Positions 33,961 through 47,041 of a stretch of DNA of 64,000 nt are shown here, one piece after another; positions within the stretch are counted from its first letter, which is position 1, and every line of letters starts with the position of its first letter. This DNA comes from Sesamum alatum (Eukaryota > Streptophyta > Magnoliopsida > Lamiales > Pedaliaceae). The stretch covers positions 27,460,383 through 27,524,382 of the forward strand of contig JACGWO010000005.1 in assembly GCA_034509735.1 (NCBI GenBank), read 5' to 3'. The position numbers were made by a program, and so were the translations under genes. The notes beneath the pieces were generated by a model that had not been told where the DNA came from, searched no databases, and saw nothing but the letters and a program-made list of their open reading frames with translations.

Positions 33961-34630
33961 TGTCAACTTGTACTTTTAAGTAGATGCATGACCTTTGTTA
34001 TTCCCTACCAAAACATAACTAAGTGAGGAAACATATATACAAACAAAAAGACATTACACATACTAAAATAAAAACTTACCCGCATGTATGAAATATGTAA
34101 ACAACATAATTCCTATCATGTACAATAAAGCCCCAAGATATAAAACAACCAGGAGCCCAAGATGATCGCTTTTGAACAGTCCATCTTCACGCTCTAATGT
34201 GCTCCGAATTTCAAATAGTCGAATCTCAAAAGATTCTCTACTTAATGCAGCAGTGGCTTCAGATAGAGTCATTATGGAGTCATTGATGATCCCTTAACGT
34301 AAGCAACTTCTCTAACAAATGACTTAATGAGTGATTTCAGTTTTTTCCTCCTTTTGTTTTCAATTTTTTTGCCAATCTTTCATTTTTATCTTCCTAAATG
34401 CTGCAAATGCAACAAAACTAACCCCGATAAAATATGTAAAAGCTGATGAACCTAGGAAGAGATAGAGACTATGCTCCATGCCATCTACTATGAGTCACCG
34501 AAAATGGGCGCCCCCAATCATCATAATGTAGTTGACGATGTTGTTTACAAACAATTGAACTATGTTGTCACTGTGTTCATCAAAACTAATCTCATCTGTT
34601 AGAAGTTCACTTCTCCTCCTCTCAAGTGCT
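33961..34630 (-). pseudogene. Exons 3-4 of copy F
   Basis: Exon 4 (TAA at 33976), intron with donor GGTAAG-type sequence, and exon 3 up to the AAGTGCT junction. A short duplication of GGAGTCATT occurs near 34270. With the following module it forms one clean tandem unit of about 1.27 kb. Confidence 0.65.
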
Positions 34631-35240
34631 CACTACAAAAAATACGAAAATTGTACCGGGTTTATGAACGGTTTTCTTTTTAAAAAATTTGAAACGAGAA
34701 AATACTAGCTAACCACAATTGGACCGATTCTGGAATGGGAGGCCTTCCATCATAATTGACGGTGTGCCTAATATTTAGGAACTGTTGGGCACCAATCATT
34801 CCTAATTAGTCACAGCATATGGACCATATGCTAAAAACCGTTCCTTATTATGTATGACCATGTTAAAATATAATTTATGTATTTTGAACATATTTTTACT
34901 ATTTGGAACAATTTGATTCTTAATTTTTTTTACATGATTTGAAACATTCTTTGCAACACTATTTATATAAATTTGAATGTAACAAAGACGCATCTTCCAA
35001 CTCTTCTAAAAATACATTTTGGCACGGTTTTATTTGTGTCTGCGTGATAAATTTTGGAACGGTTATTGGAACTCAAGTTGTACCTTCCATTAGAATGTAC
35101 TTAGGAACGGTTTTTGTCCTTTATTTGGAATACATGATTGGAGCTGTTGTAGGATTTGGTTTCGGAACGGCAACACTTATATTTAGTCATTAAATTTGGA
35201 ATATACTTAGACCTGGTTTTGTCTCTTATTTGAAATGCCA
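34631..35240. mobile_element. CACTA-type end module, variant 1, fullest copy
   Basis: It starts CACTACAAAAAATACG, then CCGGGTTTATGAACGG. It has about ten TGGAAC/GGAACGG motifs across 600 bp and ends in exon 4 of copy G. This is the best representative of the module. Confidence 0.65.
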
Positions 35241-35900
35241 ACTTGTACTTTTAAGTAGATGCATGACCTTTGTCATTCCCTACCAAAACATAACAAAGTA
35301 AGAAAACATATACAAACGAATTTATAAGATATTACACATACTAAAATAAAAACTTACCCACACGCATGAAATATGTAAACGACATAATTGATATCATGTA
35401 CAATAAAGCCCCAAGATATAAAACAACCAGGAACCCAAGATGATCGCTTTTGAACAATCCACCTTCAGGCTCTAATGTGCTTCGAATTTCAGATAGTCGA
35501 ATCTTAAAAGATTCTCTACTTCATCCAGCAGTGGCTTCAGATGGATTCATTGACGATCCCTTAACATAAGTAACTTCTCTACCAAATGACTTAATGAGTG
35601 ATTTCAGTTTTTTCCTCCTTATCTTGTTTTCAGTTATTCGTCAGTTTATTATGTTTATCTTTCTAAATGCTGCAAATGCAGAAAAACTAACCTCGATAGA
35701 ATATATAAAAGCTGATGAACCTAGGAAGAGCTGGAGACTATGCTCCGTACCATCTAATATGAGTCCACCGAGAATGGACGCTCCCAGTCATCATAATGTA
35801 GTTGACAATATTGTTTACAAACAATTGAATTATGTTGTCACTACGTTCATCAAGACTAATCTTATATGTTAGAAGTTCACTTCTCCTCTTCTCAAGTGCT
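35241..35900 (-). pseudogene. Exons 3-4 of copy G
   Basis: Same organisation as copy F. Exon 3 retains the MIDWRII-like, ENK/RRKK and SMTPSEAT-like parts with several substitutions. The right end is AAGTGCT followed by CACTACAAAA at 35901. Confidence 0.65.
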
Positions 35901-36470
35901 CACTACAAAAAAAAATCCGAAATTGTACCAGGTTTATGTACGGTTTTCTTTTTAAAAATTTGAAATGAGAAAACACTAGCTGACTACAATTGGACCGATA
36001 TCTGGAATGGGAGGCCTTCCGTCGTAATTGACAGTGTACCTAATATTCACCGTTCCTAATTAGTCACAGGATTTGGACCATATGCTAAAAGTCTTTCCTA
36101 ATTACGTATGACTATGTTAAAATGTAATTTATGTATTTGGAACAGTTTGATTCTTTAGTTTTTCTTACATGATTTGGTACATTCTTTGCAACACTATTTA
36201 CATAAATTTGAATGTAACAAAGACGCATCTTCCAACTCTTCTAGAAATATATTTTGGCATGATTTTATTTTTGTCCGCGTGATAGATTTTGGAACAGTTA
36301 TTAGAACTCAAGTTGAACCTTCCGTTAGAATGTACTTGGAATGGTTTTGTCCTTTATTTGGAATACATGATTGGAACAGTTGTAGGATTTGGTTTTGGAA
36401 CGGCAACATTTATATTTAGTCATTAAATTTGGAATATATTAGGTCTGGTTTTGTCTCTTATTTGAAATAC
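35901..36470. mobile_element. CACTA-type end module, variant 1, last copy
   Basis: Starts CACTACAAAAAAAAATCCG. Slightly shorter than 34631-35240; ends in exon 4 of copy H. Confidence 0.65.
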
Positions 36471-36671
36471 CAACTTGTACTTTTAAGTAGATGCATGACA
36501 TTTGTCATTCCCTACCAAAACCTAACAAAGTGAGGAAACATATATAAACGAATTCATAAGACATTACATGTACTAAAATAAAAACTTACCTGCACGCATG
36601 AAATATGTAAACGACATAATTGATATCATGTACAATAAAGCCCCAAGATATAAAACAATCAGGAACCCACA
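36471..36671 (-). pseudogene. Exon 4 and exon 3 end of copy H (array terminus)
   Basis: Collinear with the other copies until GGAACCCA at about 36671, where sequence identity to the array stops. Confidence 0.6.
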
Positions 36672-39600
36672 GTGTATGAGAGAAACAACATTTCGTTGTT
36701 AATAATTAATACTCGGAATTAACAATAAGAACAAATACATAAACTATAAAATTGTGAAACTCAAAGGAAGAACGTACACTTCAGAGTAGATTCACCACAC
36801 AAAGAAAAAGTAAAAAATAATATCTAAAAGATGAATCAAAGAAGATTAATGAAAAAACAAAGAGGAAACCACAAAAGAGACTTGAAATTTAACATAAAAA
36901 AGAAAAGAATGAAAAAAAGGTCACTGGGTAATGCATCAAGGAAAGAAGCTAGTACTACTAAGGAAAAAAAAAGCTTTCAATTTGCATTAAATTAGAAACT
37001 TAATGTATCAGTATTACTGAATCAATAAAACATATGACGAAAAAAATATTAATGAAATATTTAATAATGTAAAAAAATACGGAATTCAAATTAAAAGCCT
37101 TTTTTAAAGAAAAATTAAAAGCTTATCGCATGACACATACCAATAGAATAGTATAAATATATACATATACGGAGCTTATGAAAAGAAATAATGGATATAT
37201 GAAAATGAAAAATATGAAACTATATATAAACGTCGTCAAATACTGAAAAGAATTATGAAAAAATGATGGAGAAAATATTACACAAATTCCTACTCTACAC
37301 ATATTATACAATAAGGATTCTAAATAAATAAATATAGAATTTGATGAATAAAATATTAGTGGAAAACTTGAAAAATTGTAGAACTTTCTTGCCCCAAAAA
37401 AATAAAAAATATATAAACTAATACCATATCTACAAACCTGAAAAGAGGAAAAGAAATGTAAGATTTCAGTTAATCTTTTTCTCATCGAGATTGAAAATTG
37501 AAGATCTTGATGAACTATTATTCGATAAAAATTTGTACTCATCTAATGATTAAGTAGAAAAATGATGATTATTTGATTGAAAAAATTTAAGAAAGTAAAA
37601 ATAAAATTATAAGAAGAGAATAGTTTTGCTAAAGACAAATATTTAAGTAGGATATCATTAATAAGTGAAACAAACAAAAGCAATATCAATGGGACACATG
37701 AAGAAAAAAAGATATATAATTAAAAAATAAAAATTAAAAAAAATTCAAGTAAATACTCAAGAATTAATAATAAAAGAAAATATAGAAATTATACAACCAC
37801 AACACTTTAAAAAAGTAAAGAAGCACGCTACGTACATAATAGATTAGCCATAACTTTAAAAAATAATATCGAAAAGAAGAAGAAAAAAATATTACTATAA
37901 ACCAAAGAGGAAGACACTGTAGGAGACCTAAACTTGGACATCATAAATAAAAGGATGAAATATATCATTGGGCAATGCATAAGAGAAAATACCATTTCAT
38001 CAAGTTGCTTTATCTTGTAATAACAAATAATTTGTAAAAGGACAAAAGAAAAGAAAATGCCAAAGCAATTATGAAAAAAGAATTAAAAAACTTCGAAGTG
38101 ATTCATTTTTCTTAAAAAAATAAAAATTGTAGCTATAATTTTTGAAATAATTAATTGGAATTGAACGCAAAAGGTGTTCAGACATATATTAAGAAGCCTC
38201 ACTATCTTATTAAAAAAAATATAAACAAAACGAATGGAAACAAAAAAATCCAAACATTTGCGAGTTCTTCATGATTTCAACAGCAAAAGCATTTGATGGT
38301 TGAACTTATAATACAGATCATACATATCTTCACATGTGAGGAAGGCCAAAAATTGTAAACATTTATTTAGATTGTTTAATTAAAATTAGAAGGAAAAATA
38401 AAATAAAATGGATTGTGATGAACTATTTGATATAGATGCTCATTATGATTAAATAAATAAATCCTGATTTGTTATTGAAGAAAATGAAATAATCAAATAT
38501 AAACTAAAACAAATAGAAATCATAAATAAAAAAATTCATGAATTGACCAAAAAAACATTAGAGAAAAGCACGTGAATACAAAAAAAATTAAAAAAATTCA
38601 AACATTAAGAAAAAAAATGATCAAATAAAAAATATGCGGATAAAAAAAAATAGAAGAAGAACGACACATTTGATGGCTAATTTAACATTCAAAAGAATGG
38701 AGAAATTTGAAACCCCACTAATCATTTTCCTTAATATGCATTTCTTAATTGTATTTATCCATTGTTATCCACATTTTTTAATCATACATTAAAATCATGT
38801 TTATTTATTGTAAATTATATTTAACTAATAAATTTTAAATTTTACAGAGTGATTAAATATCAACCAATTAAAAATTTTCTAAAAAAAAAGAAAATTCAAA
38901 AAGTAGTATTTTTAGTCAATATTTATTTGATTCTTGTCAAATGTCTGTCTCTTATATAAATCTTAAACAAAACATAATACATATCTTAAACAAACTTATT
39001 GGAAATATATATACAAACAAAACTATAAAAATAATATGATAAATTTAATTCAACAATAAGAAATGAACTACTAAAACTAAATAGGGATTAAAAAACTTCA
39101 ATAAATCCTTTCCAACATGTTATCACTATATATATAAGTAAAAATAAATAAATAAATTTCTTGTGTAGAGGAATAACAAACTAAACTAAGAAAAAAGAAT
39201 CCAAGCCAACAACCAAATTACAGAAAAGAAAAAGAAAAGACTACAAAAAAAAAAAAGAAATATATATAAGCAAAACATAAAAATAGAAAAGAGGTATAGC
39301 AATTATTCATAAAAATCAACGAAAAAGTAGTCTTACCTGGTTAAAACAAAATTAATTGATCCAATTGTTCTCGCCAAATTCTTGATATCCTGCACAATAT
39401 TTCTTATTGTTGAGTCATCCTCTTCTCCAATGTTTAATTTGTGTAATTTGATGGAAATTTTTGGCTAAGATTGTGGGACGGTTCATGAAAATAGCCAATT
39501 TCTTGGGATAGCTTGATTCAAGATATGGATCGAGAGATTTAATTTAATTAGTTGAAATTCAAACTCACAACAAATATTCCACCAATTAAAATTTTGCATT

Positions 39601-40124
39601 TTATAAAATATTCAGAATGATCAAAACTGGAAAAAAGGGAAGAAATATGATAATGAAATATTTATATTGTAAAAAATAATTATTTTAAAGATTAAATTAA
39701 AAACTTACTTTATGATATATACCAAGAGAGTGATGTAAGTTTGGAATAATGAATGAGAGATAAAAAAAGAGGTATATGGTTAAAATTAAAAATAAATGAT
39801 AGTGATAAGATATATAATATTCTGAACTGATAATACATAATCCTCTAAAATTTAAATTTGTTTAAAATAAATACAAATTGAATTAGTTTTATGATATTGA
39901 AGATATAATTTTGTATTGATAAGTACTAATTTTGAAAATAAGATATTGTGTAAATGATTTTATAATAAATACAATTTAAATTCTTAATTTAAAATAATAG
40001 AGATTTTTTAACCAATGAAATTTTTTCTTAGTAATTAAAAAATTCAAAAACACCAGAAAAAAGTATTTGGTCAAAATCGAATCAATTTAGTCAAAGTTCG
40101 TTTTGCTATATATATATATATAGA
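36672..40124 (-). mobile_element. Helitron-like element X (5' end clear, 3' end unresolved)
   Basis: The minus-strand 5' terminus at 40124 is TCTATATATATATATATAGC, preceded by A. It continues with the CAAAACGA, TTGACTAAA, TTTTGACCAAATAC and GAATTTTTTAATTACTAAG blocks shared with 3521 and 40442. The body is AT-rich, with no Rep/helicase coding. I could not find a hairpin plus CTRR 3' end, so the left limit is only the edge of the neighbouring array. The longest minus-strand frame (37123-37542) is Phe/Ile/Tyr-rich and probably not a gene. Confidence 0.45.
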
Positions 40125-40914
40125 TTGGGTAAAATGCAATTTACCCCCTGTGTTTTTAAAAATACTTAAAATAAATCTATGTGAAAAATATAACACTAAA
40201 AAATCTCCTGGTGATTCTCAAAATATAGCAAAACACCCCATCCATGCAAGAGGTGCACCACACACGCAGTTTATTATTTTATAGAATATCATTTCTACCC
40301 TTATTTATACACCGTCATATCTCATCTTTTATAAATAAATGGTTCAAATCTTATCAATATTATTTAAATTTATATATAGTTTAAAATTCTATATATTTTT
40401 ATAAAATTTAAGTTTATAAATCAATAAATTATAGATATTTATTTATATATATATAGCAAAACGACGATTGACTAAAATCAAGTTAATTTTGACCGAATAC
40501 TAATTTTCAATAATTTTGAATTTTTTAATTGTTAGGAAAAAATCTTATTGGTTGGAAACATCATCTAATTAAATATTAAATGTTTATGTTGTAGTTATCC
40601 AAAATTTTATCTTTAGGATTATAATTAAATTTTTTAATTGCTAAGAAAATTTTATTGGTTAGAAACATCATCTACATTAAATATCTTAAATATTTATTTT
40701 GTATTTATCCAAAATATTATCTTCAATATTATAAGTGAACTTTTTTAATTGCCTAGAAAACATCGGTTAGAAACATCACCTAATTTAAATATATCGGATA
40801 TTTATTTTGTATCTATCCAAGAAAACATCTCCAAGATTATAATTAATTTTGATTAACAATAAAAATCATATTTTTTTAGAGACATCGTCTATTTTTAATA
40901 TATTAAATGTATAT

Positions 40915-41168
40915 TTTGTATTTATTTGAAATCTTATTCCAATATTAAAATACTAATTTAATGTGTATGTATCTTAAATAGTTTGATATTTTAAGACTAA
41001 GTTTTATTTATAATTCAATTTTATGTCATTCGAGTTTATTTCTAAGATTAAGTTTTATTTATTAACACTAAAAATATCCAAACCATATCAAATCTTAAAA
41101 TACAAATTATTGGTGCGTATCCAAACCAAAATTTTTGATTACTTAATGATGGTGGTCTCCATCGCATT
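40915..41168. repeat. 1.07-kb tandem repeat, unit 1 left part (interrupted by Copia)
   Basis: This segment plus 47042-47854 forms one unit. The second unit starts at 47855 with the same TTTGTATTTATTTGAAATCTT block. The two can be aligned through GGTGGTCTCCATCGCATT into the region after the Copia element. Confidence 0.75.
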
Positions 41169-41940
41169 TGTTAGGAACACAACACCAGGATACAGATCTC
41201 CAATTTTCAACCTTTCCAACTATTACAGAGAATAGACGGGTTCAAGAACCCTTAATACAGACCAACAACTTAAAGTAAACAGAAACAGGAACAGATCAAA
41301 AGTGTGTAAATAAAACCCTGAGATCAAACGTTAGGATCACAGAGTGAATCGAAGGTTCAAGGACCCTGTTCCTGGCACGACCCAAGACCCACCAAGGCCA
41401 GAGGCCGGCAACCCAATCTCACGGTTGCAAGGCTTGAACACAATAGCCACACAGGCAAGGCCACACAGACTTTCAGACACAGAACCACAAAGGTTCGGCC
41501 ACAAAGGTTCGACCACAAAGGCTTTAGACTCAGAACCACAGAGGTTCGGCCACAAAGATTGTTAGGGTTTACCACAAAGGTTTAGATTACAGAAGAAGAT
41601 CAGTATAGAAGAATAGAGAAGAAGAAGGGGATTCAGACTTAGTGTTTGACCAGGAGGGAAACCAGGGCTTTTATAGTGAGCAGCCATTAACGCAGGCGAA
41701 GGAGAAGGAGAAGGCACTTCAGAGAAAGAGGTGTTGGTTGGAGAGAACAAGGCAGAAGTGAGGGGAAGACCCCATTAGGTTTTTGGCTATTTAAGTAGAA
41801 GCGGGTTAGTGTTGGAAACGGGTCTGGCCAAGAGTGGACCGGGTCAGCAAGTGGGCCTGTACAAGTGTGGGCTTTGAGAGAAGCCTGCCATCCAGATGAT
41901 ACAAGGTTTGGGCCAATTGGGTTTGGGCCATAATTTCACA
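41169..41940 (-). repeat. Copia 3' LTR
   Basis: 772 bp starting TGTTAGGAACACAACACC and ending TTTCACA, so it has TG...CA ends. It is nearly the same as 46267-47041, with some substitutions and a few indels. A purine-rich tract (minus ATGTGGAGAAA) directly precedes it inside the element, as expected of a polypurine tract. Confidence 0.95.
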
Positions 41941-44900
41941 TTTCTCCACATTGGACCAAATCCAAGAGGCTAGGAACAGGAAGTCATCATCGCCTTATCT
42001 CCGGGACCATTAGAGTGTACCTGCAAAGAAAGAACAAGAAGAATATATAAGGTAAAGAATGTAAATTGGGTTATGATAAATTTAAAATGCTGAGGCAGTT
42101 TTTGAATTTTTCCAAAGTGAGACATTTTGTTCCCATGTCAGCAGGATTTTCATCAAAAGAAATTTTTTCAAGACAGATAATCTCTTTGCCAACAATGTCT
42201 CTAATGAAGTGGTACCTAACATCAATGTGTTTAGTATGATCATGAAAAACAGGATTTTTATATATTTGAATGCTGGACTGACTGTCTGAAAAGAATGACA
42301 CTTTTTCCTTTAAAAAACCAATTTCAGTCATAAGACATTTTAGCCAAATGGCTTCCTTGAAAGCTTTAGTGGTGGCTATGTACTCTGCCTCAGTAGTTGA
42401 TAATGCAACAATATTTTGAAGTTGAGACTTTCAACTAATGCATGCACCACATAGAGTAAAAAGGTAAGAAGTAGTGACCTCCTACTGTCCTTATCATTTG
42501 CATAGTTTGAATCAACATAGCCAACAAGATTCACACCATCAGTTAACTTAGTGAACTTTATACTAGCATTCATAGAGTTCTTTAAATATCTAAGCAACCA
42601 TTTCAGAGCTTTCCAATGCACAGAACCAACATTTGACATGTATCGACTCAAACAGCTAATAGGATATGCAATATCAGGTCGAGTACTTACCATTAGGTAC
42701 ATCACATTTCCTATAGCATTAGAATAGGAAATATTTTTCATGCTTTCTTTTTCAGAATCTGTTTTTGGACATTGTTCCTTACTAAGTTGAAAATGACCCG
42801 CCAAAGGAACATTAGTAGGTTTAGCATTTAACAATGAAAATTTTTCCAAAACAGATTTCACATAAGAACCTTGGTTGAGAAGTATGGTAGAAGTGTTCCT
42901 ATTTCTTTCAATGGTCATACCAAGGATTCTTTTTACATCACCAAGATCTTTCATCTCGAAATTCTCACACAAGTTGTTTTGTAGTTCTTTAATCAAGGAA
43001 ATATTGGGGCTGGCAATTAGCATATCATCCACTTAAAGAATTAAAAACACAGGATCATGCGATTCATACTTATAGTACAAACATGGATCATATGCACTTT
43101 GAGAAATTTCAAAGACTTGAAGAACATGTCAAATTTCTTATTCCATTATCTTGGTGACTACTTCAAACCATATAAAGATTTATTAAGCAAGCAAACATGA
43201 TCAGATAATTTCTTGTTAACATAACCAACAGGCTGATTCATATAAATCTTTTCATCAAGTTCTCCATGCAAGAAAGCAGTTTTAACATCTATTTGCTTGA
43301 GTTCCCAAGTGAAATGTGTAGTAAGAGCAAGCAAAATTCTAACTGTAGTGTATTTTACTACTGGAGCAAAAATCTCAGTGTAATCAATTCCTTCTCTTTG
43401 TGTAAAGCCTTTTGCAACTACTCTTGCCTTATACCGAATTGATTCACTTTATTGTTTTAACTTAAATATCCACTTACAGTCTATGACTGACACACCTTTG
43501 GGTTTAGGGACCAAAGTCCAAGTTTTTTTCTTGGTTAGAGACTCTATTTCCTCATTTATTGCTTTTACCCATTGCTTAGAGTTTCCTGATTCTAGAGCAT
43601 CTTCATAAGAGACTGGTTCAATATTTTCAGTGTTGAGAGCTAGGTGAAAATCTCTATACTTAGATGGGACCCTATGTTCACGCCTTTCTCTGTCCCTAGC
43701 TAGTTGGTAATCACTAGTCCTGGGGTTATTAGTGATTTCATTCTCAACATCTGTATGTTCAATCCTAGCTTGTTCTTCAGGAGGGTTTTCTTCAGAAACA
43801 CCCCCACCTTATTGAAGGTACTCCCTAAGCTGAAATCTAAGTCTTTCTTAGGAGACTCTAACAAACAAGGCATTTCTAGTTCATTAAAAGCAACATCCCT
43901 ACTGATTATAACCTTAAAACAAGGGTGACCTTTAAGCCACAGCCTGTATCCCTTAACCCCATCTGGATAACCAATGAACACACATTTTTGTGCATGTGCA
44001 TTAAGTTTATCACCGTGTTGGAGTGCAAATGCAGAACAGCCAAAAATGCGCAGATTTGAAATATCAATATTATGTCCAGTCCAAACACACTCAAGCAGTT
44101 TCCAGATAGAGGCAACAGAGGGAGAATGATTTATCAGATAAGCAGCAGTTAATAGGGCTTCTCCCCAAAACGATTTACCAAGACCAAAGCTTATTAAAAG
44201 ATATCTTACCTTATTCAAGAGTGTTCTGTTCATTCGTTCAGCAACACCATTTTGTTGGGGGGGTATAGGGAGTGGTTTTGTGTCTATTAATGCCAAACTC
44301 TTTGCACAAATCAGAAAGGTTTTGGTTACGAAATTCCAGACCATTGTCTGTTCTAAGAGTTTTGATTTTCTTGCCAGTTTGATTTTCAACAAAAAATTTC
44401 CAGGTTTTGAACTTATCAAAAACATGAGATTTAAGTTTCATCAAGAAGACAAAAACCTTCCTGGAAAAGTTATCAATAACCGATTGAAAATATCGATTAC
44501 CTCCATGAGTTGGGACATTGACAAGTCCCAAACATCAGCATGTATATAATCAAGAATGCATGTAGATGAGATGGGATTTGGGGAAGGTGATGAAGGGAAT
44601 TGCACTTTATGATGTTTTTCAAGTATGCACTCATCACAGAAATCAATACTATCAACTTTCTCATTTAAAACACCATGCTTATGCAATAGTTCAAGGCCTT
44701 TCATGCTTATATGTCCAAGCCTTTTGTGCCAGATTTCAGTTTTGTTGTTTTCCAAAATAGGAACGGCAAATATATCATAATTTACTGAACAAATGTACAA
44801 GTTCCTCTTTCTTTCTGCCTTAAACACAATAAGGGACCCTTTCATGATTTTCATGACACCTTTACCCCATCTCCCTTCTAACCCCTCTTCCTCCAGGGCA

Positions 44901-46266
44901 GCACAAGAGATCAAGTTATGGCATAAATCAGGAACATATCTCACATTTTTCAGAGTAAGCTTGAAACCATTTTCAAAAGTCAGTCACACATCACCAAAAC
45001 CAATCACATCACATAACTTTTCATTTTCCATGGAAACTGATCCAATTTTCTCAGATTTATAATTTGTCAAGATTTCTCTGAAAGGAGTCATATGAAAACT
45101 ACAGCCAGAATCAACAAGCTATTCATTCATATTTAGAGAAGTTTTAGCAGAATTCACATCACAAATCATATATACCTCATCACAACTTTCTTCAGTCATA
45201 TTAGCAGATGTATCTTGATTGTTTTTCTTAGGCTTTTTGCATTCTCTGATAAAATGACCCCTGCCTCCACAGTTATAGCAATTTTTATCGTTTTTATCAT
45301 TGTCATTCTTATCAGACTTGTATTTCTGTTTAGGCTTACCCCTGTTTTTACTCCTGCTTTTGCTATGCTTTCTAAACTTATGATCTGAGTTCTGTTTTTA
45401 TTCCTACCTCTTACAAAGTTCACCTCATTCTGACTCTGACTCAGTTTATTAGCTTTTAAGTTCATTTCTTTACTCTTGAGACCACTTACCACAGTTTCAA
45501 AATTGACATTATCCCTCCCATACTTAATAGCAACTTTAACATCACCATATGAGTCAGGAATAGCATTTAAAAGCACAATAGGAGAATAATCATCAATATT
45601 CTTATCACCAGTCAACTATATATCCTAAATCAGTTTGGTAAACTCATCAATATTTTCATCAATGTTTTTAGCAGCATCAAGTTTATATCTAAAGAATTTT
45701 TCAAGCAAGAAAAGTTTACTGTGCAAGAATGTTTCAGTATAAAGCTCTTCTAGTTTATCCCATAATTCCTTTGCAGTATTCAGTTTACCAACTTTCCTAA
45801 TCACAGAGTCAGATAAGTTCAGAATGATAGAGGAATAAACATACTCATCATTTTCCAGTATTTTTTCTTCAGAAACAGTTTCAGCATACTTCCCATCTAT
45901 AGCCTTAAACACTTTCTGTTGAATCAATATGCCTTTCATCTTTTGTTGTCATATAGTAAAGTTGGTTTTCCCATCAAAAGGCAAGAGAATATAACCAGTC
46001 AAACTAAAATAGATAGTAGTAAGCAATTAGACAGATTATAGCAATATCGATCACCAGTATGCTAGTAATGAAAAAGTGCACAAAGTAACACAGGGTGCTT
46101 GACTAACCCCTCGAGCCAGATACCCGACGGCCTCTAGGGCCCGGCCAGGGGAGGGGGGGAGGTTAGCAAGGATCGGTTAGAGGTCTGAAAATGATAAAAG
46201 AGTGAAGGAAAGGATATTACCGTAGAAGCGAGTGAACCCTGGGTAGAATCCAGGCTCTGATACCAC
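41941..46266 (-). mobile_element. Ty1/Copia retrotransposon internal region (gag-pol, degenerate)
   Basis: Domains run in Copia order on the minus strand. A gag (UBN2-type) starts at 45939. The zinc knuckle CYNCGGRGHFIREC lies near 45270, the protease DSG near 45105, and the integrase zinc-binding part HKRLGHISMKGLELLHKHG near 44690. The catalytic core has HADVWD, LRTDNGLEF (near 44340) and NGVAERMN (near 44240). Reverse transcriptase spans 42400-43560 and RNase H ends at 42071 (DSQSSIQIYKNPVFHDH). Stops and frameshifts are numerous: TAA within gag at 45625-45627, a frame change before the zinc knuckle, one within integrase, and TAA at 43033-43035 at the Tyr of the YVDD catalytic motif. It resembles the Tork/Tnt1 group by sequence style (inference). 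Not autonomous now. Confidence 0.93.
46253..46265 (-). other. Copia primer-binding site (initiator Met tRNA)
   Basis: The minus-strand TGGTATCAGAGCC lies one base inside the 5' LTR, complementary to the 3' end of plant initiator methionine tRNA, the usual Copia primer. Confidence 0.93.
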
Positions 46267-47041
46267 TGTTAGGAACACAACACCAAGATACAGATCTCCA
46301 ATTTTCAACCTTTTCAACTATTACAGAGAATAGACGTTTCTAGAACCCTTAATACAGACCAACAACTTAAAGTAAATAGAAACAGGAACAGATCAAAAGT
46401 GTGTAAATAAAACCCTAAGATCAAACGTTGGGATCATAGAGTGAATCAAAAGCTCAGGGAGCCTGTTCCTGGCACGACCCAAGACCCACCAAGGCCAGAG
46501 GCTGGCAACCCAGTCTCACGGTTGCAAGGCTTGAACACAATAGCCACACAGGTAAGGCCACACAAGCTTGCAGACACAGAACCATAAAGTTTGGCCACAA
46601 AGGCTTTAGAATCAGAACCACAGAGGTTCGGCCACAAAGGCTGTTAGGGTTTACCACGAAGGTTCAGATTACAGAAGAAGATCAGTATAGAAGAATAGAG
46701 AAGAAGAAGGGGATTCAGACTTAGTGTTTGACCAGGAGGGAAACCAGGGTTTTTATAGTGAGAAACCATTAATGCAGGCGAAGGAGAACGAGGAGGCACT
46801 TCAGAGAAAGAGGTGTTGGTTGGAGAGAACAAGGCAGAAGTGAGGGGATGACACAGATTGAGGAGAAGACCCCCATTAGGGTTTCGACTATTTAAGTAGA
46901 AGCGGGTTAGGGTTGGAAACGGGTCAGGCTAAGAGTGGACCGAGTCAGCAAGTGGGCCTGTACAAGTGTGAGCTTTGAGAGAAGCCTGCCATCCAGATTA
47001 GACAAGGTTTGGGCCGATTGGGTTTGGGCCATAATTTCACA
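46267..47041 (-). repeat. Copia 5' LTR
   Basis: 775 bp, TG...CA ends, collinear with the LTR at 41169-41940. It carries an extra segment of about 20 bp near 46846 and lacks part of the CACAAAGG-type repeats present in the other LTR. Element flanks are GCATT at 41164-41168 and 47042-47046, a perfect 5-bp TSD. Confidence 0.95.

Noticed and set aside
37123..37542. 139-residue minus-strand frame
   Set aside because: Phe/Ile/Tyr-rich, as any frame in AT-rich DNA would be; no domain, and it lies inside a Helitron-like body.
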